Positions 50,108-58,234 of a DNA stretch of 64,000 bases are shown one piece after another. The stretch's first letter is position 1. Every line of letters begins with the position of its first letter. Under the pieces are notes generated by a model that did no database searches, was not told the origin of the DNA, and saw nothing but the letters and a program-made list of their open reading frames with translations. Both the position numbers and the translations under genes were made by a program. The DNA is from Candidatus Faecalibacterium gallistercoris (lineage in GTDB: Bacteria > Bacillota > Clostridia > Oscillospirales > Ruminococcaceae), in the NCBI GenBank assembly GCA_019116585.1, contig DXBJ01000008.1:1-64000 (forward strand), given 5' to 3'.

Positions 50108-51445
50108 TTATTCCATGGCGGAAAAGACTTTTTTCCGGCAGACGGCCCAGCTGACCGCCGAGGCGATCACCTCGGTGATCCAGAAGGCGTGCCAGACCCC
50201 CACCGGCCCCCACAGCAGGTTGAGGACAAAGGCCAGCGGCAGGATGACCACCGCGTACCGCAGCAGAGAGATGAGCAGGGAGGGCCCGCCCATCCCCAGG
50301 CCCTCCAGGGCCCCGCAGGAAATGACCGACACCGAAGAGATGATGAATCCGACGCTGATGATCCGCAGGGCCGTGCTGCCCACGGCGATGGTCTGGGCGC
50401 TGGAGGAGAACAGCCCGATCAGGCTGCCCGGGACGGCCCAGCACAGCACGGTGCCCAGCACCATGATCCCCGCCGACAGGGCCAGCCCGGTGCAGAAGAT
50501 CTGCCGCACCCGGCCGTTCTCTTTCGCGCCGTAGTTGTAGCCCACGATGGGCCGCATCCCCTGCACGATGCCGTTGGCGGGCAGGTACAGGAAGGTCTGC
50601 AATTTGTAGTAGACCCCCAGCACCAGGACATACACCTCCGATGAGGCCGCCAGGATGATGTTCAGGCAGGAGATCAGCAGGGAGGGCAGCGCCAGGCTGA
50701 AGGTGGCGGGGATGCCCACCGCGTACATCTTTTTGGCAAGGGCGGGGTCGGCCGTTTCCCGGCCGAAGCGCAGGCGGATGGGGATCATCCCCGCCGCATA
50801 GCAGCCCAGGTAGATGACCAGGCTCAGGGCCTGGCCGATGCCGGTGGCCAGGGCCGCGCCCTCGATGCCCATCGCGGGGAAGGGCCCCCACCCGAAGATC
50901 AGCACCGGGTCCAGGATGATGTTGGCGACGCAGCCCGACATCATGCAGACCATGGTGACCAGCATCCGGCCGGTGGCCTGGAAGATCTTTTCCAGGGACA
51001 TGGAGGCGGCGATCACCACCGAGAACAGGAAGGCGATGCGGGAATACCGCACCCCCATCTCCACAATGGCCTCGTCGGCGGTGAACATCCGCAGGAAAGG
51101 CGGCATCACGGCGATGCAGGCGATGGTCAGCACCACCCCGTGCAAAGCGTTCCAGAAAATGCTCTGGGCCGCGGCGGCGTCGGCCTTGCGGGCCTCCTGC
51201 GCGCCCAGGTGGTAGGAGATCACCGCGTTGGCCCCGATGGAAAAACCGATGGTCACCGCGTTGATCAGGTTCTGGACGGGATACACCAGGGACAGCGCCG
51301 TCATCGCGTCCTCGCTGATCCGTGCCACGTAGTAGCTATCCACGATGTTGTACAGCGACGACACCATCATCGACAGCACCATCGGCAGGGACATGGACAG
51401 CACCAGCGGCAGGACCGGCCTTGTTTTCATAAAGTTCTGCTGCAT
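50108..51445 (-). CDS. MATE-family efflux transporter 2
   Basis: 445 residues, twelve helices. Segments: LSMSLPMVLSMMVSSLYNIVDSYYVARISEDAMTALSLVYP and VYYKLQTFLYLPANGIVQGMRPIVGYNYGAKENGRVRQIF. The start at 51445 follows GAAGAGGAAAACCC. An in-frame ATG 20 codons earlier (MAFFDAR...) overlaps the leader terminator and also has an AGGGGG site, so the N-terminus may be conditional. Preceded by an attenuator. Confidence 0.93.
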   Translation of the reverse strand: MQQNFMKTRPVLPLVLSMSLPMVLSMMVSSLYNIVDSYYVARISEDAMTALSLVYPVQNLINAVTIGFSIGANAVISYHLGAQEARKADAAAAQSIFWNALHGVVLTIACIAVMPPFLRMFTADEAIVEMGVRYSRIAFLFSVVIAASMSLEKIFQATGRMLVTMVCMMSGCVANIILDPVLIFGWGPFPAMGIEGAALATGIGQALSLVIYLGCYAAGMIPIRLRFGRETADPALAKKMYAVGIPATFSLALPSLLISCLNIILAASSEVYVLVLGVYYKLQTFLYLPANGIVQGMRPIVGYNYGAKENGRVRQIFCTGLALSAGIMVLGTVLCWAVPGSLIGLFSSSAQTIAVGSTALRIISVGFIISSVSVISCGALEGLGMGGPSLLISLLRYAVVILPLAFVLNLLWGPVGVWHAFWITEVIASAVSWAVCRKKVFSAME

Positions 51446-51493
51446 GGGTTTTCCTCTTCTTCCGTTGTGGCTGCGCCCCGGAGGGCGCGCATC

Positions 51494-51546
51494 AAAAAAA
51501 GCCATATTCCCCCTGTTTGAATCAGAAACAGGAAAAAATATAGCTT
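51494..51546 (-). promoter_or_regulatory. Transcription attenuator before MATE gene 2
   Basis: Minus-strand nested stem: 51501-51508 pairs with 51537-51546 and 51512-51518 with 51526-51532, followed by seven T (complement of A51494-51500). It begins only a few bases after the predicted transcription start and lies before the start codon, so it can switch the gene off. Confidence 0.65.
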
Positions 51547-51557
51547 TCGCGTCTGCT

Positions 51558-51586
51558 ATTTTAATACACGCCGGGGCGGTTGTCAA
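51558..51586 (-). promoter_or_regulatory. Promoter of MATE gene 2
   Basis: TTGACA (complement of 51581-51586), 17 bases, TAAAAT (complement of 51558-51563). Confidence 0.75.
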
Positions 51587-51720
51587 GGGGTGCGGGGCCA
51601 GCTTTTCTTTTCCTTGACACCGTGTTATAATAAGACCGAGCGTTCCCTCCTGTCCAAAACAGGCCCGCGCCTGTTTTCCGATCGACCCATGCAAACCAAA
51701 ACCTAAGCGAGGTGCAAACC

Positions 51721-52338
51721 ATGAAAGTCCTGATGATCAACGGCAGCCCCCGGGTGGGGGGCAACACGAGCATCGCGCTCGCAGAAATGGAGAAGATCTT
51801 TGCCGAAGAAGGCATCGAGTCCGAGACCATCCAGATCGGCGCCCAGGCCATCCGCGGCTGCATCGCCTGCGGCACCTGCCGCAAAAACGGCAAGTGCGTC
51901 TTTGACGACGCCGTCAACCAGGCCGCCCCAAAGTTCGAGGCGGCGGACGGGCTGGTGGTGGCTTCCCCGGTCTACTATGCCTCGGCCAACGGCACCCTTG
52001 TCTCCTTTTTAGACCGGCTGTTCTACAGCACCCCCTTCGACAAGCGGATGAAGGTGGGCGCCAGCGTGGTGGTTGCCCGCCGGGGCGGCCTGTCGGCCAC
52101 TTTTGACGAGCTGAACAAATACTTCACCATCACCGGGATGCCGGTGGCTTCCAGCCAGTACTGGAACAGCGTCCACGGCCGCCTGCCCGGCGAGGCCGCC
52201 CAGGACGCCGAGGGCCTGCAGACCATGCGCACCCTGGCCCGGAACATGGCTTTCCTGATGAAGAGCATCGCCCTGGGCAAGGAGAAGTACGGCCTGCCCG
52301 CCAAAGAAGCCCCCCAGCAGACCAACTTCATCCGGTAA
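51721..52338 (+). CDS. Flavodoxin-fold iron-sulfur flavoprotein / FMN reductase
   Basis: 205 residues. Flavin-binding start VLMINGSPRVGGNTSIALAEM (GSPR-x-x-GNT). A cysteine cluster GCIACGTCRKNGKC resembles the FeS-binding motif of archaeal-type iron-sulfur flavoproteins, though reduced to four Cys. VVASPVYYASANGTLVSFLDRL completes the flavin site. Electron carrier or nitro/quinone reductase; partner unknown. GAGGTG precedes the ATG at 51721. Confidence 0.88.
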   Translation: MKVLMINGSPRVGGNTSIALAEMEKIFAEEGIESETIQIGAQAIRGCIACGTCRKNGKCVFDDAVNQAAPKFEAADGLVVASPVYYASANGTLVSFLDRLFYSTPFDKRMKVGASVVVARRGGLSATFDELNKYFTITGMPVASSQYWNSVHGRLPGEAAQDAEGLQTMRTLARNMAFLMKSIALGKEKYGLPAKEAPQQTNFIR

Positions 52339-52343
52339 CGCCG

Positions 52344-52378
52344 CCGCCCGTTCCCCTTTTGCGGGGGGCGGGCTTTTT
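52344..52378 (+). terminator. Terminator after the flavoprotein gene
   Basis: GCCCG (52346-52350) pairs with CGGGC (52369-52373), with an inner CCCC/GGGG stem, then TTTTT. Confidence 0.8.
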
Positions 52379-52403
52379 GTTTGCCGCCGGGGCGGGCGCA
52401 GCC

Positions 52404-52433
52404 TTGACAACGCCCCCGCCTCTATGCTATCGT
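52404..52433 (+). promoter_or_regulatory. Promoter of dus
   Basis: TTGACA (52404-52409), 18 bases, TATCGT (52428-52433). Confidence 0.6.
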
Positions 52434-52462
52434 GTCAGGGAAACCACCAAAGGAGATATGCT

Positions 52463-53398
52463 ATGCAGTATGATGCGGCCCCCATGGAGGGGCTGACCGA
52501 CCGGGTCTGGCGGCAGGCCCACCAGCGCTGGTTCGGCGGGGCGGACCGGTATTACGCGCCCTTCCTCTCCCCGCCCGAGAACCGTATCCCCGTCAAAAAG
52601 AAAATGGCCGAGCTGGCCCCCGCGGCCAACCCCGGCGCGCCGGTCATCCCTCAGCTGCTGGGCAAGGACGGCAGCTGCGCCGCCTGGATGATCGGGGTGC
52701 TGCGGGAGATGGGCTACACCGAGGTCAACCTGAATTTCGGGTGTCCCTCCGGCACCGTCACCGCCAAGGGCAAGGGGGCCGGGATGCTGCGGGACCTGGA
52801 CGCTTTGGACCGCTTTCTGGACGCCGTGTTCACCGAGGCGGGCGGGCCCATCTCGGTCAAGACCCGCATTGGGGTGGAGCGGCCGGAGGAGTTCGGCCCC
52901 ATCCTCGAAGTGTACAACCGCTATCCCCTGGCCGGGCTGATCGTCCACCCCCGGGTGATGCGCCAGCTCTACCGGGGGCAGGCCGACCGGGACGCCTTCG
53001 AGGCGGCCCTGCCCGCCTGCAAAGCCCCCGTCTGCTACAACGGGGACATCACCACTCCCGCGGACCTGGCCGCCCTGGCGGCGCGCTGGCCGGGCCTGGA
53101 GGGCCTGATGGCAGGCCGGGGACTGATCGCAGATCCGGCCCTGTTCCGCAAAGGGCGGGGCGGGCCCGCCGCCTCCCGCGAGGAGCTGCGGGGCTATTTT
53201 GCCGAGCTGTACGCCGGGTACACCGCCGCCTTTGGCAGCCCACAGGCCGCCATCAGCCGGATGAAAGCCCACTGGCACGAGGCCATCGCCCTTTTCGAGG
53301 GGGCGGACAAGCTGGAAAAGCAGCTGAAAAAGCTGCGGGACCCCTGGGAATACGAGGTGACGGTCAGCCAGCTGTTCACCCTGCCCCTGCGTAAATAA
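52463..53398 (+). CDS. dus: tRNA-dihydrouridine synthase
   Basis: 311 residues. FMN-dependent reduction of tRNA uridines. TIM-barrel motifs: DAAPMEGLTDRVWRQ, VNLNFGCPSGTVTAKGKGAGML with the catalytic Cys, SVKTRIGVE and YNGDITTP, MAGRGLIADP. AAAGGAGATATGCT precedes the ATG. Slightly short for the family but complete. Confidence 0.95.
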   Translation: MQYDAAPMEGLTDRVWRQAHQRWFGGADRYYAPFLSPPENRIPVKKKMAELAPAANPGAPVIPQLLGKDGSCAAWMIGVLREMGYTEVNLNFGCPSGTVTAKGKGAGMLRDLDALDRFLDAVFTEAGGPISVKTRIGVERPEEFGPILEVYNRYPLAGLIVHPRVMRQLYRGQADRDAFEAALPACKAPVCYNGDITTPADLAALAARWPGLEGLMAGRGLIADPALFRKGRGGPAASREELRGYFAELYAGYTAAFGSPQAAISRMKAHWHEAIALFEGADKLEKQLKKLRDPWEYEVTVSQLFTLPLRK

Positions 53399-53399
53399 A

Positions 53400-53430
53400 A
53401 AGCCTGCGCCCCGTCATGGGGGCTCAGGCT
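53400..53430. terminator. Hairpin between dus and ireB
   Basis: AGCCTGCGCCCC (53401-53412) pairs imperfectly with GGGGGCTCAGGCT (53418-53430); A-rich on the left, so it serves best as terminator of the minus-strand ireB. Confidence 0.65.
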
Positions 53431-53437
53431 GTTGACG

Positions 53438-53683
53438 TTACACGTCCAGGTAGCTGCGCAGCAGCGCCTGCAGCAGGTCGTCGCGGTCCACCTTGCGGAT
53501 CAGGGAGCGCGCGCCGTTGTGGGTGGTGATGTAGGTGGGGTCCTCCGACAGGATGTAGCCCACCAGCTGGTTGACGGGGTTGTACCCCTTCTCTTTCAGG
53601 GCAGCGTAAACTTGCTGCAGGATCTCGCGGATCTGCTCGTCCTTTTCATCGTGGATCGAAAAAATAGCAGTAGGTTCACTCAT
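53438..53683 (-). CDS. IreB-family regulatory phosphoprotein
   Basis: 81 residues, the UPF0297/DUF965 family. [64 protein letters not shown] is nearly the whole consensus. In enterococci IreB is phosphorylated by the PASTA kinase IreK and tunes cell-wall stress and cephalosporin tolerance. The usual neighbours ruvX and mltG-type genes are absent here. Confidence 0.93.
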   Translation of the reverse strand: MSEPTAIFSIHDEKDEQIREILQQVYAALKEKGYNPVNQLVGYILSEDPTYITTHNGARSLIRKVDRDDLLQALLRSYLDV

Positions 53684-53852
53684 AACAATCCACTCCCTTC
53701 TGCCTTGCGGGCAGGCAAGGCTGTCTGCGGCCGCGGGCCGCCGAATGCTTCTTTTATTCTACATGAATCAGGGGCAAACTTCAAGTACAGATGCAAATAT
53801 TTACAAAATAAATACAAAATGCGGTCCCTGCGGCCGCGGGAAGGAGCAGCAG

Positions 53853-54269
53853 ATGATCTTTGGCATCGGGTGCGACCTGTGCGCCATTTCCCGGATGGAA
53901 AAAAGCCTGAGCGGCCCCCACGGGGCGGCGTTTGCCCGACGGGTGTTCGGGCCGGCGGAGCGGGCCGCCCTGGCCCTGGGCCAGCCGGACAGCCCGGCCC
54001 TGACCCCCCGGCGGGCCGCCAGCGCGGCAGCCGACTTTGCCGCCAAGGAGGCCTTCCTCAAAGCGGCCGGCACCGGCCTGGCCGGGCCCTTCGCCCTGGC
54101 TGAGATCGAAGCGGTGCGGCTGGATTCCGGCGCGCCGGCCTACCGTTTCTCGGGCCGGACGGCGGAGTGGGTGGCCCGCCGGCATCTGACCGCCCACCTG
54201 ACTTTGAGCCACGACGGCGGCATGGCCATGGCCTTCTGCCTGCTGGAAACCGCCCCCGACGCAAGCTGA
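53853..54269 (+). CDS. acpS: Holo-[acyl-carrier-protein] synthase
   Basis: 138 residues. Transfers phosphopantetheine from CoA to carrier proteins. Mg-binding motifs: IFGIGCDLCAISRM (Asp) and AAADFAAKEAFLKAAGTG (Glu/Lys), and the C-terminal HLTLSHDGGMAMAF. It follows AAGGAGCAGCAG. It should activate both the fatty-acid carrier and the carrier protein at 17921. In Bacillus acpS heads the acpS...alr-mazE-mazF group; here mazF follows directly. Confidence 0.93.
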   Translation: MIFGIGCDLCAISRMEKSLSGPHGAAFARRVFGPAERAALALGQPDSPALTPRRAASAAADFAAKEAFLKAAGTGLAGPFALAEIEAVRLDSGAPAYRFSGRTAEWVARRHLTAHLTLSHDGGMAMAFCLLETAPDAS

Positions 54270-54419
54270 GCCCGCCCCCCGCATAAGATAGACCAAAGCG
54301 TGCATAGCGGGCGGCAGTTCGGGGCATACTCTCAGTGTCCACAAAGCGCGGGCCGCTGGCACGCCGGCACATAGAGCGGCCAGTCACCGCGCCCTTCACA
54401 CCAGCAAGGAGGGAGTTCC

Positions 54420-54770
54420 ATGGAGGTACACAGAGGAGAAGTTTTCTACGCCGACCTGTCGCCCGTGGTCGGCTCGGAGCAGGGGGGCGTCCGCCCCGTC
54501 CTGATCGTCCAGAACGAGATCGGCAACCGCCACAGCCCCACCGTGATCGCGGCGGCCATTACATCCCGGCTGGATAAGACCCGCCTGCCCACCCACATCA
54601 ACATCCGGGCGGCGGATACCGGCCTGGCCAAGGACAGCGTGGTCCTGCTGGAGCAGATCCGCACCCTGGATAAGCACCGCCTGCGCCAGCGCGCCGGCCA
54701 GATCACCCCCGAGGACCAGAAGCGGGTCAACCAGGCCCTGGACGTCAGCCTGGGCCTGGACAGTTACTGA
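54420..54770 (+). CDS. MazF/NdoA-type mRNA interferase
   Basis: 116 residues. EVHRGEVFYADLSPVVGSEQGGVRPVLIVQNEIGNRHSPTVIAAAITSR is the CcdB/MazF fold with the conserved RG and GSEQGG-RP motifs and the catalytic Arg/Thr; VLLEQIRTLDKHRL completes it. It cleaves single-stranded mRNA. No MazE antitoxin is encoded in the 150 bases upstream or elsewhere nearby, so it is an orphan here. AAGGAGGGAGTTCC gives a strong start. Confidence 0.92.
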   Translation: MEVHRGEVFYADLSPVVGSEQGGVRPVLIVQNEIGNRHSPTVIAAAITSRLDKTRLPTHINIRAADTGLAKDSVVLLEQIRTLDKHRLRQRAGQITPEDQKRVNQALDVSLGLDSY

Positions 54771-54783
54771 ACGGCAAAGCAGT

Positions 54784-54816
54784 GAAAATGCCCCCGGAGA
54801 GCTCTCCGGGGGTGTT
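54784..54816. terminator. Bidirectional terminator after mazF
   Basis: An eleven-base-pair stem (54789-54799 with 54802-54812) has TTTT on the right and AAAAT on the left. Confidence 0.85.
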
Positions 54817-54821
54817 TTGCG

Positions 54822-55268
54822 TCACAGGGCCAGGGCGGCGGCCCACTCCGATACGCTGGCCAGCGCTTCCAGCACCCGATTGCGGGAGATGGAAAAGCCG
54901 TCCTCCCGCACGTCGGCGCCCGGCTGCAGGGCCTGGATGGTCTGGATCGTCCCGGCAAAGCCACTGCCCCCGTGGACCGTAAAGGGGACGATGGTTTTGC
55001 CGCTCAGGTCGTAGGTCTCCAGGAAGGTATACACCGGCATGGGGAGGTCCGCGTTCCAGATGGGATAGCCCAGGAAGATGGTGTCATAGCGCTGCAGGTT
55101 TTCCAGCCGGGAGGCCAGCTCCGGCCGGATGCCCGCCGCCTGCTCGTCGTGGCCGAAGGCCAGCATCACCCGGCGGCCCACCCGGGGCAGCTCCTGTTTC
55201 AGGGCGTCCGCTGCGGCGCCCTCGCCGAAATAAACTCTGGTGGGATAAGAATACATAAACTTCTGCAT
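54822..55268 (-). CDS. Chimera of alcohol-dehydrogenase start and flavodoxin end
   Basis: 148 residues. Residues 1-40 (MQKFMYSYPTRVYFGEGAAADALKQELPRVGRR then VMLAFG) match the extreme N-terminus of iron-containing alcohol dehydrogenases, which begin the same way. From about residue 42 the sequence is the C-terminal two thirds of a flavodoxin: YDTIFLGYPIWNADLPMPVYTFLETYDLSGKTIVPFTVHGGSGFAGT. The flavodoxin phosphate loop (TxTGxT) is therefore missing. A deletion fusing two neighbouring genes explains this. FMN binding is doubtful; it may be a decaying gene. Its start has GGGAGGTACCG upstream and it follows the EFR1 gene. Confidence 0.75.
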   Translation of the reverse strand: MQKFMYSYPTRVYFGEGAAADALKQELPRVGRRVMLAFGHDEQAAGIRPELASRLENLQRYDTIFLGYPIWNADLPMPVYTFLETYDLSGKTIVPFTVHGGSGFAGTIQTIQALQPGADVREDGFSISRNRVLEALASVSEWAAALAL

Positions 55269-55301
55269 AACGGTACCTCCCGATGGTGTTTGCGGCGCTT
55301 T

Positions 55302-56066
55302 TTACGCCTGATGGTTTGCCTGTATGATCTCCTGCAGGGAGATGTGTTCGTTGCGGTAGCGGGCCTGCGGGTTCTTTTCCGGAACAGTCAGCTGGATGGC
55401 CCGGTGGGGGCAGGCATGGATGCAGGCCAGGCAGGTCTGGCAGCGGCCCGGCGTGTGCACCGCCCTGCCGTTTTCCACCCGGATGGAGCCGGAGGGGCAG
55501 ACCTGCTGGCAGATGCCGCAGCCCACGCAGTCCTCCGTGACCCGCAGCAGGTGCTGCCAGGCGTCCGGGGGCAGCTGGCTCATCCGGTTCAGGAATTCCT
55601 GATGGGCGGCCCGGTCCTGCGCGGAGGCCGGCGCGATCCACCGCCGGCGGGCCCGGACGTCCCCCTGGATGGCGGCCAGCTGGCTGTCGATCTGCTTGTC
55701 CAGCTGTTTCTGCTCCTCCATGTCAAAGGCGGGCAGCCAGTTGTCCACCATCTGGATCACGTTGATGTAGGCAGGCTGAATGCCGCACTGCCGGCAGAGC
55801 CCGGCCGCCAGCTCAGCCGCGCCCCCGTGCCGGTTGCCGTAGGTGAGCACCATGTAAAAATACCCGGTGCGGAAAGCCGCTTTGTGCAAAAATTCCTTTA
55901 CCATGGGCGGCACCTCGTGGCCGTAGACCGGGGCCACCACCCCGATGGCCTCCGCCTCGAAGGCCAGCTCCCGGCGGGCCATCACCTGCGGGATGCTGAC
56001 CGGGTCCGGCTCCAGCTGTTGGGCGATGTACAGGCTGTTGCCTGTGCCGGTAAAATAAAAGACCAT
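55302..56066 (-). CDS. EFR1-family flavodoxin-ferredoxin fusion
   Basis: 254 residues. An N-terminal flavodoxin-like domain begins MVFYFTGTGNSLYIAQQL (phosphate loop TGTGNS) and includes VVAPVYGHEVPPMVKEFL. The C-terminal domain carries two 4Fe-4S motifs, CVGCGICQQVCPSG and CQTCLACIHACPHRA. An electron-transfer protein typical of anaerobes. Its promoter has a 19-base spacer with a MerR dyad, so it is the target of the divergent merR gene. Confidence 0.93.
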   Translation of the reverse strand: MVFYFTGTGNSLYIAQQLEPDPVSIPQVMARRELAFEAEAIGVVAPVYGHEVPPMVKEFLHKAAFRTGYFYMVLTYGNRHGGAAELAAGLCRQCGIQPAYINVIQMVDNWLPAFDMEEQKQLDKQIDSQLAAIQGDVRARRRWIAPASAQDRAAHQEFLNRMSQLPPDAWQHLLRVTEDCVGCGICQQVCPSGSIRVENGRAVHTPGRCQTCLACIHACPHRAIQLTVPEKNPQARYRNEHISLQEIIQANHQA

Positions 56067-56123
56067 TTCTCTTTTGTCCTCCTGTGGCTCTCTTGCGGAA
56101 CGGGCCCGTTCCTGCTATACTCT

Positions 56124-56136
56124 GGTTGCAACAACC
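56124..56136. promoter_or_regulatory. Second GGTTG-N3-CAACC dyad
   Basis: Perfect palindrome GGTTG-CAA-CAACC, same arms as the dyad at 56163-56175; probably an auxiliary MerR site near the EFR1 transcription start. Confidence 0.6.
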
Positions 56137-56150
56137 GCTTGCTGGGACCG

Positions 56151-56181
56151 ATTATAGATTCCGGTTGTTACAACCGGTCAA
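56151..56181 (-). promoter_or_regulatory. MerR-type promoter of the EFR1 gene
   Basis: Minus-strand TTGACC (complement of 56176-56181), 19-base spacer, TATAAT (complement of 56151-56156). The spacer contains the perfect dyad CCGGTTG-TAA-CAACCGG (56161-56177). An over-long 19-base spacer with a central dyad is the diagnostic design of MerR-activated promoters. Confidence 0.85.
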
Positions 56182-56234
56182 GAGGTTTCCGGCAAAAAAA
56201 TTTGAAACTTTTGTGAACAGATCGGGAGGCTGCC

Positions 56235-56645
56235 ATGCTCTATACCATGATGCAGGTGTGCAAAAAAGCGGATATGACCTACCAGACCCTCAAATTCTAC
56301 TGCAACCAGGGGCTGGTGCCCAACGTCAAGCGGGACCACAACAACCGCCGCGTCTTTGACGAGCGGGATCTGAAATGGATCCAGGACCTGGTCTGCCTGA
56401 AAAAATGCGGCATGAGCATCCAGGAGATGAAAGCCTATCTGGATCTGTGCCTGCAGGGGCCTGCCACCATCCCCCAGCGCAAAGAGATGCTGACCCAAAA
56501 GCAGGAGGCCCTGCGCCGCACCATCCAGGAGCTGGAGGCCAGCGCCGCCTACATCGACTGGAAGCAGACGTTTTACGACGACGTCCTGGCCGGCCGCCGC
56601 CCCTACGTGAGCAACCTGATCCCGCCGGAAAACGCCCCGCTCTGA
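56235..56645 (+). CDS. MerR-family regulator
   Basis: 136 residues. Winged HTH MLYTMMQVCKKADMTYQTLKFYCNQGLVPNVKRDHNNRRVFDERDLKWIQ, followed by the dimerisation coiled coil IPQRKEMLTQKQEALRRTIQELEASAAYIDWKQ. A short effector end (YVSNLIPPENAPL) has no cysteines, so the signal is probably an organic compound rather than a metal. It is divergent from the EFR1 gene. Its 3' end is overlapped by the recombinase frame on the opposite strand. Confidence 0.92.
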   Translation: MLYTMMQVCKKADMTYQTLKFYCNQGLVPNVKRDHNNRRVFDERDLKWIQDLVCLKKCGMSIQEMKAYLDLCLQGPATIPQRKEMLTQKQEALRRTIQELEASAAYIDWKQTFYDDVLAGRRPYVSNLIPPENAPL

Positions 56646-58234
56646 CCGCAAAGCCCCCCGTGCCGTCTTGAGACACAGGGGGCTTTGGAAGGATAAAAAC
56701 AAAAACAGAAAAAGTCCGGACCTCTCTCCCACAGGAGAAAGATCCGGACTTGTGCATGTGGTGCACCAAGGCAATCCATATCCGAACTTTTTTCCTTTGT
56801 CGCGGCTTCGGTAGCCTCGTCGAAAGAAATGGTCTCCGTCCCTTCTTTGTAGTTGAAGGTAATCAGCACTTTATCGTCATAGAGGTAAATAGCATTGATG
56901 AAGGTGTCGATCAGCGTCTGCCGCTGTTCCTTTTGGGACAGGTCCAGCTTACGGAAGTGCAACAGCCAGAAGCGGACGAATTCCTCCTTCATCACGGGCT
57001 TGGCCAATTTTTCTTCGGCAATCTTTGCTTCCAAGTATTTTTTCTGGCCCTCTAGGGCTTCCAAACGTTCTTTGGTGGAACTGGTCAGGATGCCGGCCTG
57101 GATGGCGTTGAGCATATTCTGGATGCCGGTCTCGGTCTCCCGCAGCTGCTTCTCATAGAGGGGCAGGCTGGTGCTCTCTTTGTTTTGCAGCTCCATGACT
57201 GCCGCGACGAGTGAGTCGATGACTGCGTCGTCCCGAATCAGCTTCATGGTTTCGTTGACCACCAGGTCTTCCAGCCACTGCTTGCGGACGGTTTTCTTAG
57301 TGCAGGTCTTTTTCTTCTTGGCGGCTGCGCACTTGTAGTAGCGGTGCACGTCACCGGTACGGCTGGTGCCGCTCTCACCGAACATCAGCGCGCCGCAGTG
57401 ACCGCAGAATAGTTTGGTCGTCAGAAGATAGTCGTCCTCTGCCTTGCGACGGGCAGGGGCCTTTTTGTTTTTTGCCATCTTCTCCTGCACCTCCTGAAAC
57501 AGTTCGGCTGAAACAAGCGGCGGGATGGCATCCGTAATCAAAATATCGCGGTATTTCAGCTCCCCGATGTACCGGCGGTTGTTCAGCATATGCTGGACGG
57601 TGTTGTAGGTCATGGGACCGCCGCGTGGGTTCTTAACGTGGTGCTCGTTCAGCCAGTCCCGGATCTCTGTCATGGTCGCACCTTCATTGTACCGCTTGAA
57701 GGCTTCCGCAACAAAGGGCGCCGTAAGGGAATCAGGTTGAAACCGCTGCTCTGCATCAATGACGTAACCGATTGGGACAGCCCCGCCGTTATACTTTCCT
57801 TTGAGCGCATTCTCGGTCATACCACGCACCACCTTCTCAGACAGGTCGGCGGAGTAATATTCGGCATAGCCCTCCAGCACCGACTCCAGGATGATACCCT
57901 CCGGCCCGTCCGAGATGATCTCGGTGGCGGACATGAGCTTGACGCCGTTCTTTTTGAGCTGCGTTTTATAACGGGCGCTGTCATAGCGGTTGCGGGCGAA
58001 GCGGTCCAGCTTCCAGACCAAAACGATGTCGAACAGCTTGCGCTCGCTGTCCTTGATCATCTGCTGAAACTGAGGCCGGTTGTCCGTTTTGGCCGAAATC
58101 GCCCGGTCAATATAATGCTTGACCACCGTGATACCGTTCTTCTCGGCATAGGCGGTGCACTCGCGAATCTGGCCTTCGATGGATTCTTCACGCTGGTTGT
58201 CCGATGAGTAGCGGGCATAGATGACGGCAGTCAT
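56603..58234 (-). CDS. Large serine recombinase
   Basis: 543 residues. N-terminal resolvase domain AVIYARYSSDNQREESIEGQIRECTAYAEKNG with the catalytic Ser (YSSDNQ) and the VLVWKLDRFARNRYD motif. The recombinase domain lies around IGYVIDAEQRF...NNRRYIGELKY. The zinc ribbon is LFCGHCGALMFGESG...YYKCAAAKKKKTC. A coiled coil (residues 385-430) follows. Start at 58234 follows GGGAGGCTATACC. The last 60 residues run over a long hairpin (56712-56720 with 56743-56751) and into the end of merR, as if the gene was fused to flanking DNA at integration. It points to a mobile element joined here. Confidence 0.92.
   Translation of the reverse strand: MTAVIYARYSSDNQREESIEGQIRECTAYAEKNGITVVKHYIDRAISAKTDNRPQFQQMIKDSERKLFDIVLVWKLDRFARNRYDSARYKTQLKKNGVKLMSATEIISDGPEGIILESVLEGYAEYYSADLSEKVVRGMTENALKGKYNGGAVPIGYVIDAEQRFQPDSLTAPFVAEAFKRYNEGATMTEIRDWLNEHHVKNPRGGPMTYNTVQHMLNNRRYIGELKYRDILITDAIPPLVSAELFQEVQEKMAKNKKAPARRKAEDDYLLTTKLFCGHCGALMFGESGTSRTGDVHRYYKCAAAKKKKTCTKKTVRKQWLEDLVVNETMKLIRDDAVIDSLVAAVMELQNKESTSLPLYEKQLRETETGIQNMLNAIQAGILTSSTKERLEALEGQKKYLEAKIAEEKLAKPVMKEEFVRFWLLHFRKLDLSQKEQRQTLIDTFINAIYLYDDKVLITFNYKEGTETISFDEATEAATKEKSSDMDCLGAPHAQVRIFLLWERGPDFFCFCFYPSKAPCVSRRHGGLCGQSGAFSGGIRLLT
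56651..56685 (+). terminator. Terminator after merR
   Basis: AAAGCCCCC...GGGGGCTTT stem with an inner GTG/CAC pair at about 56651-56685. Confidence 0.75.
56712..56751. other. Hairpin at the recombinase/merR border, possible att region
   Basis: AAGTCCGGA (56712-56720) pairs with TCCGGACTT (56743-56751) around an inner TCTCTCC/GGAGAAAG stem. It lies where lower-GC DNA meets merR. It may be the left attachment site or terminator of the element. Confidence 0.4.
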
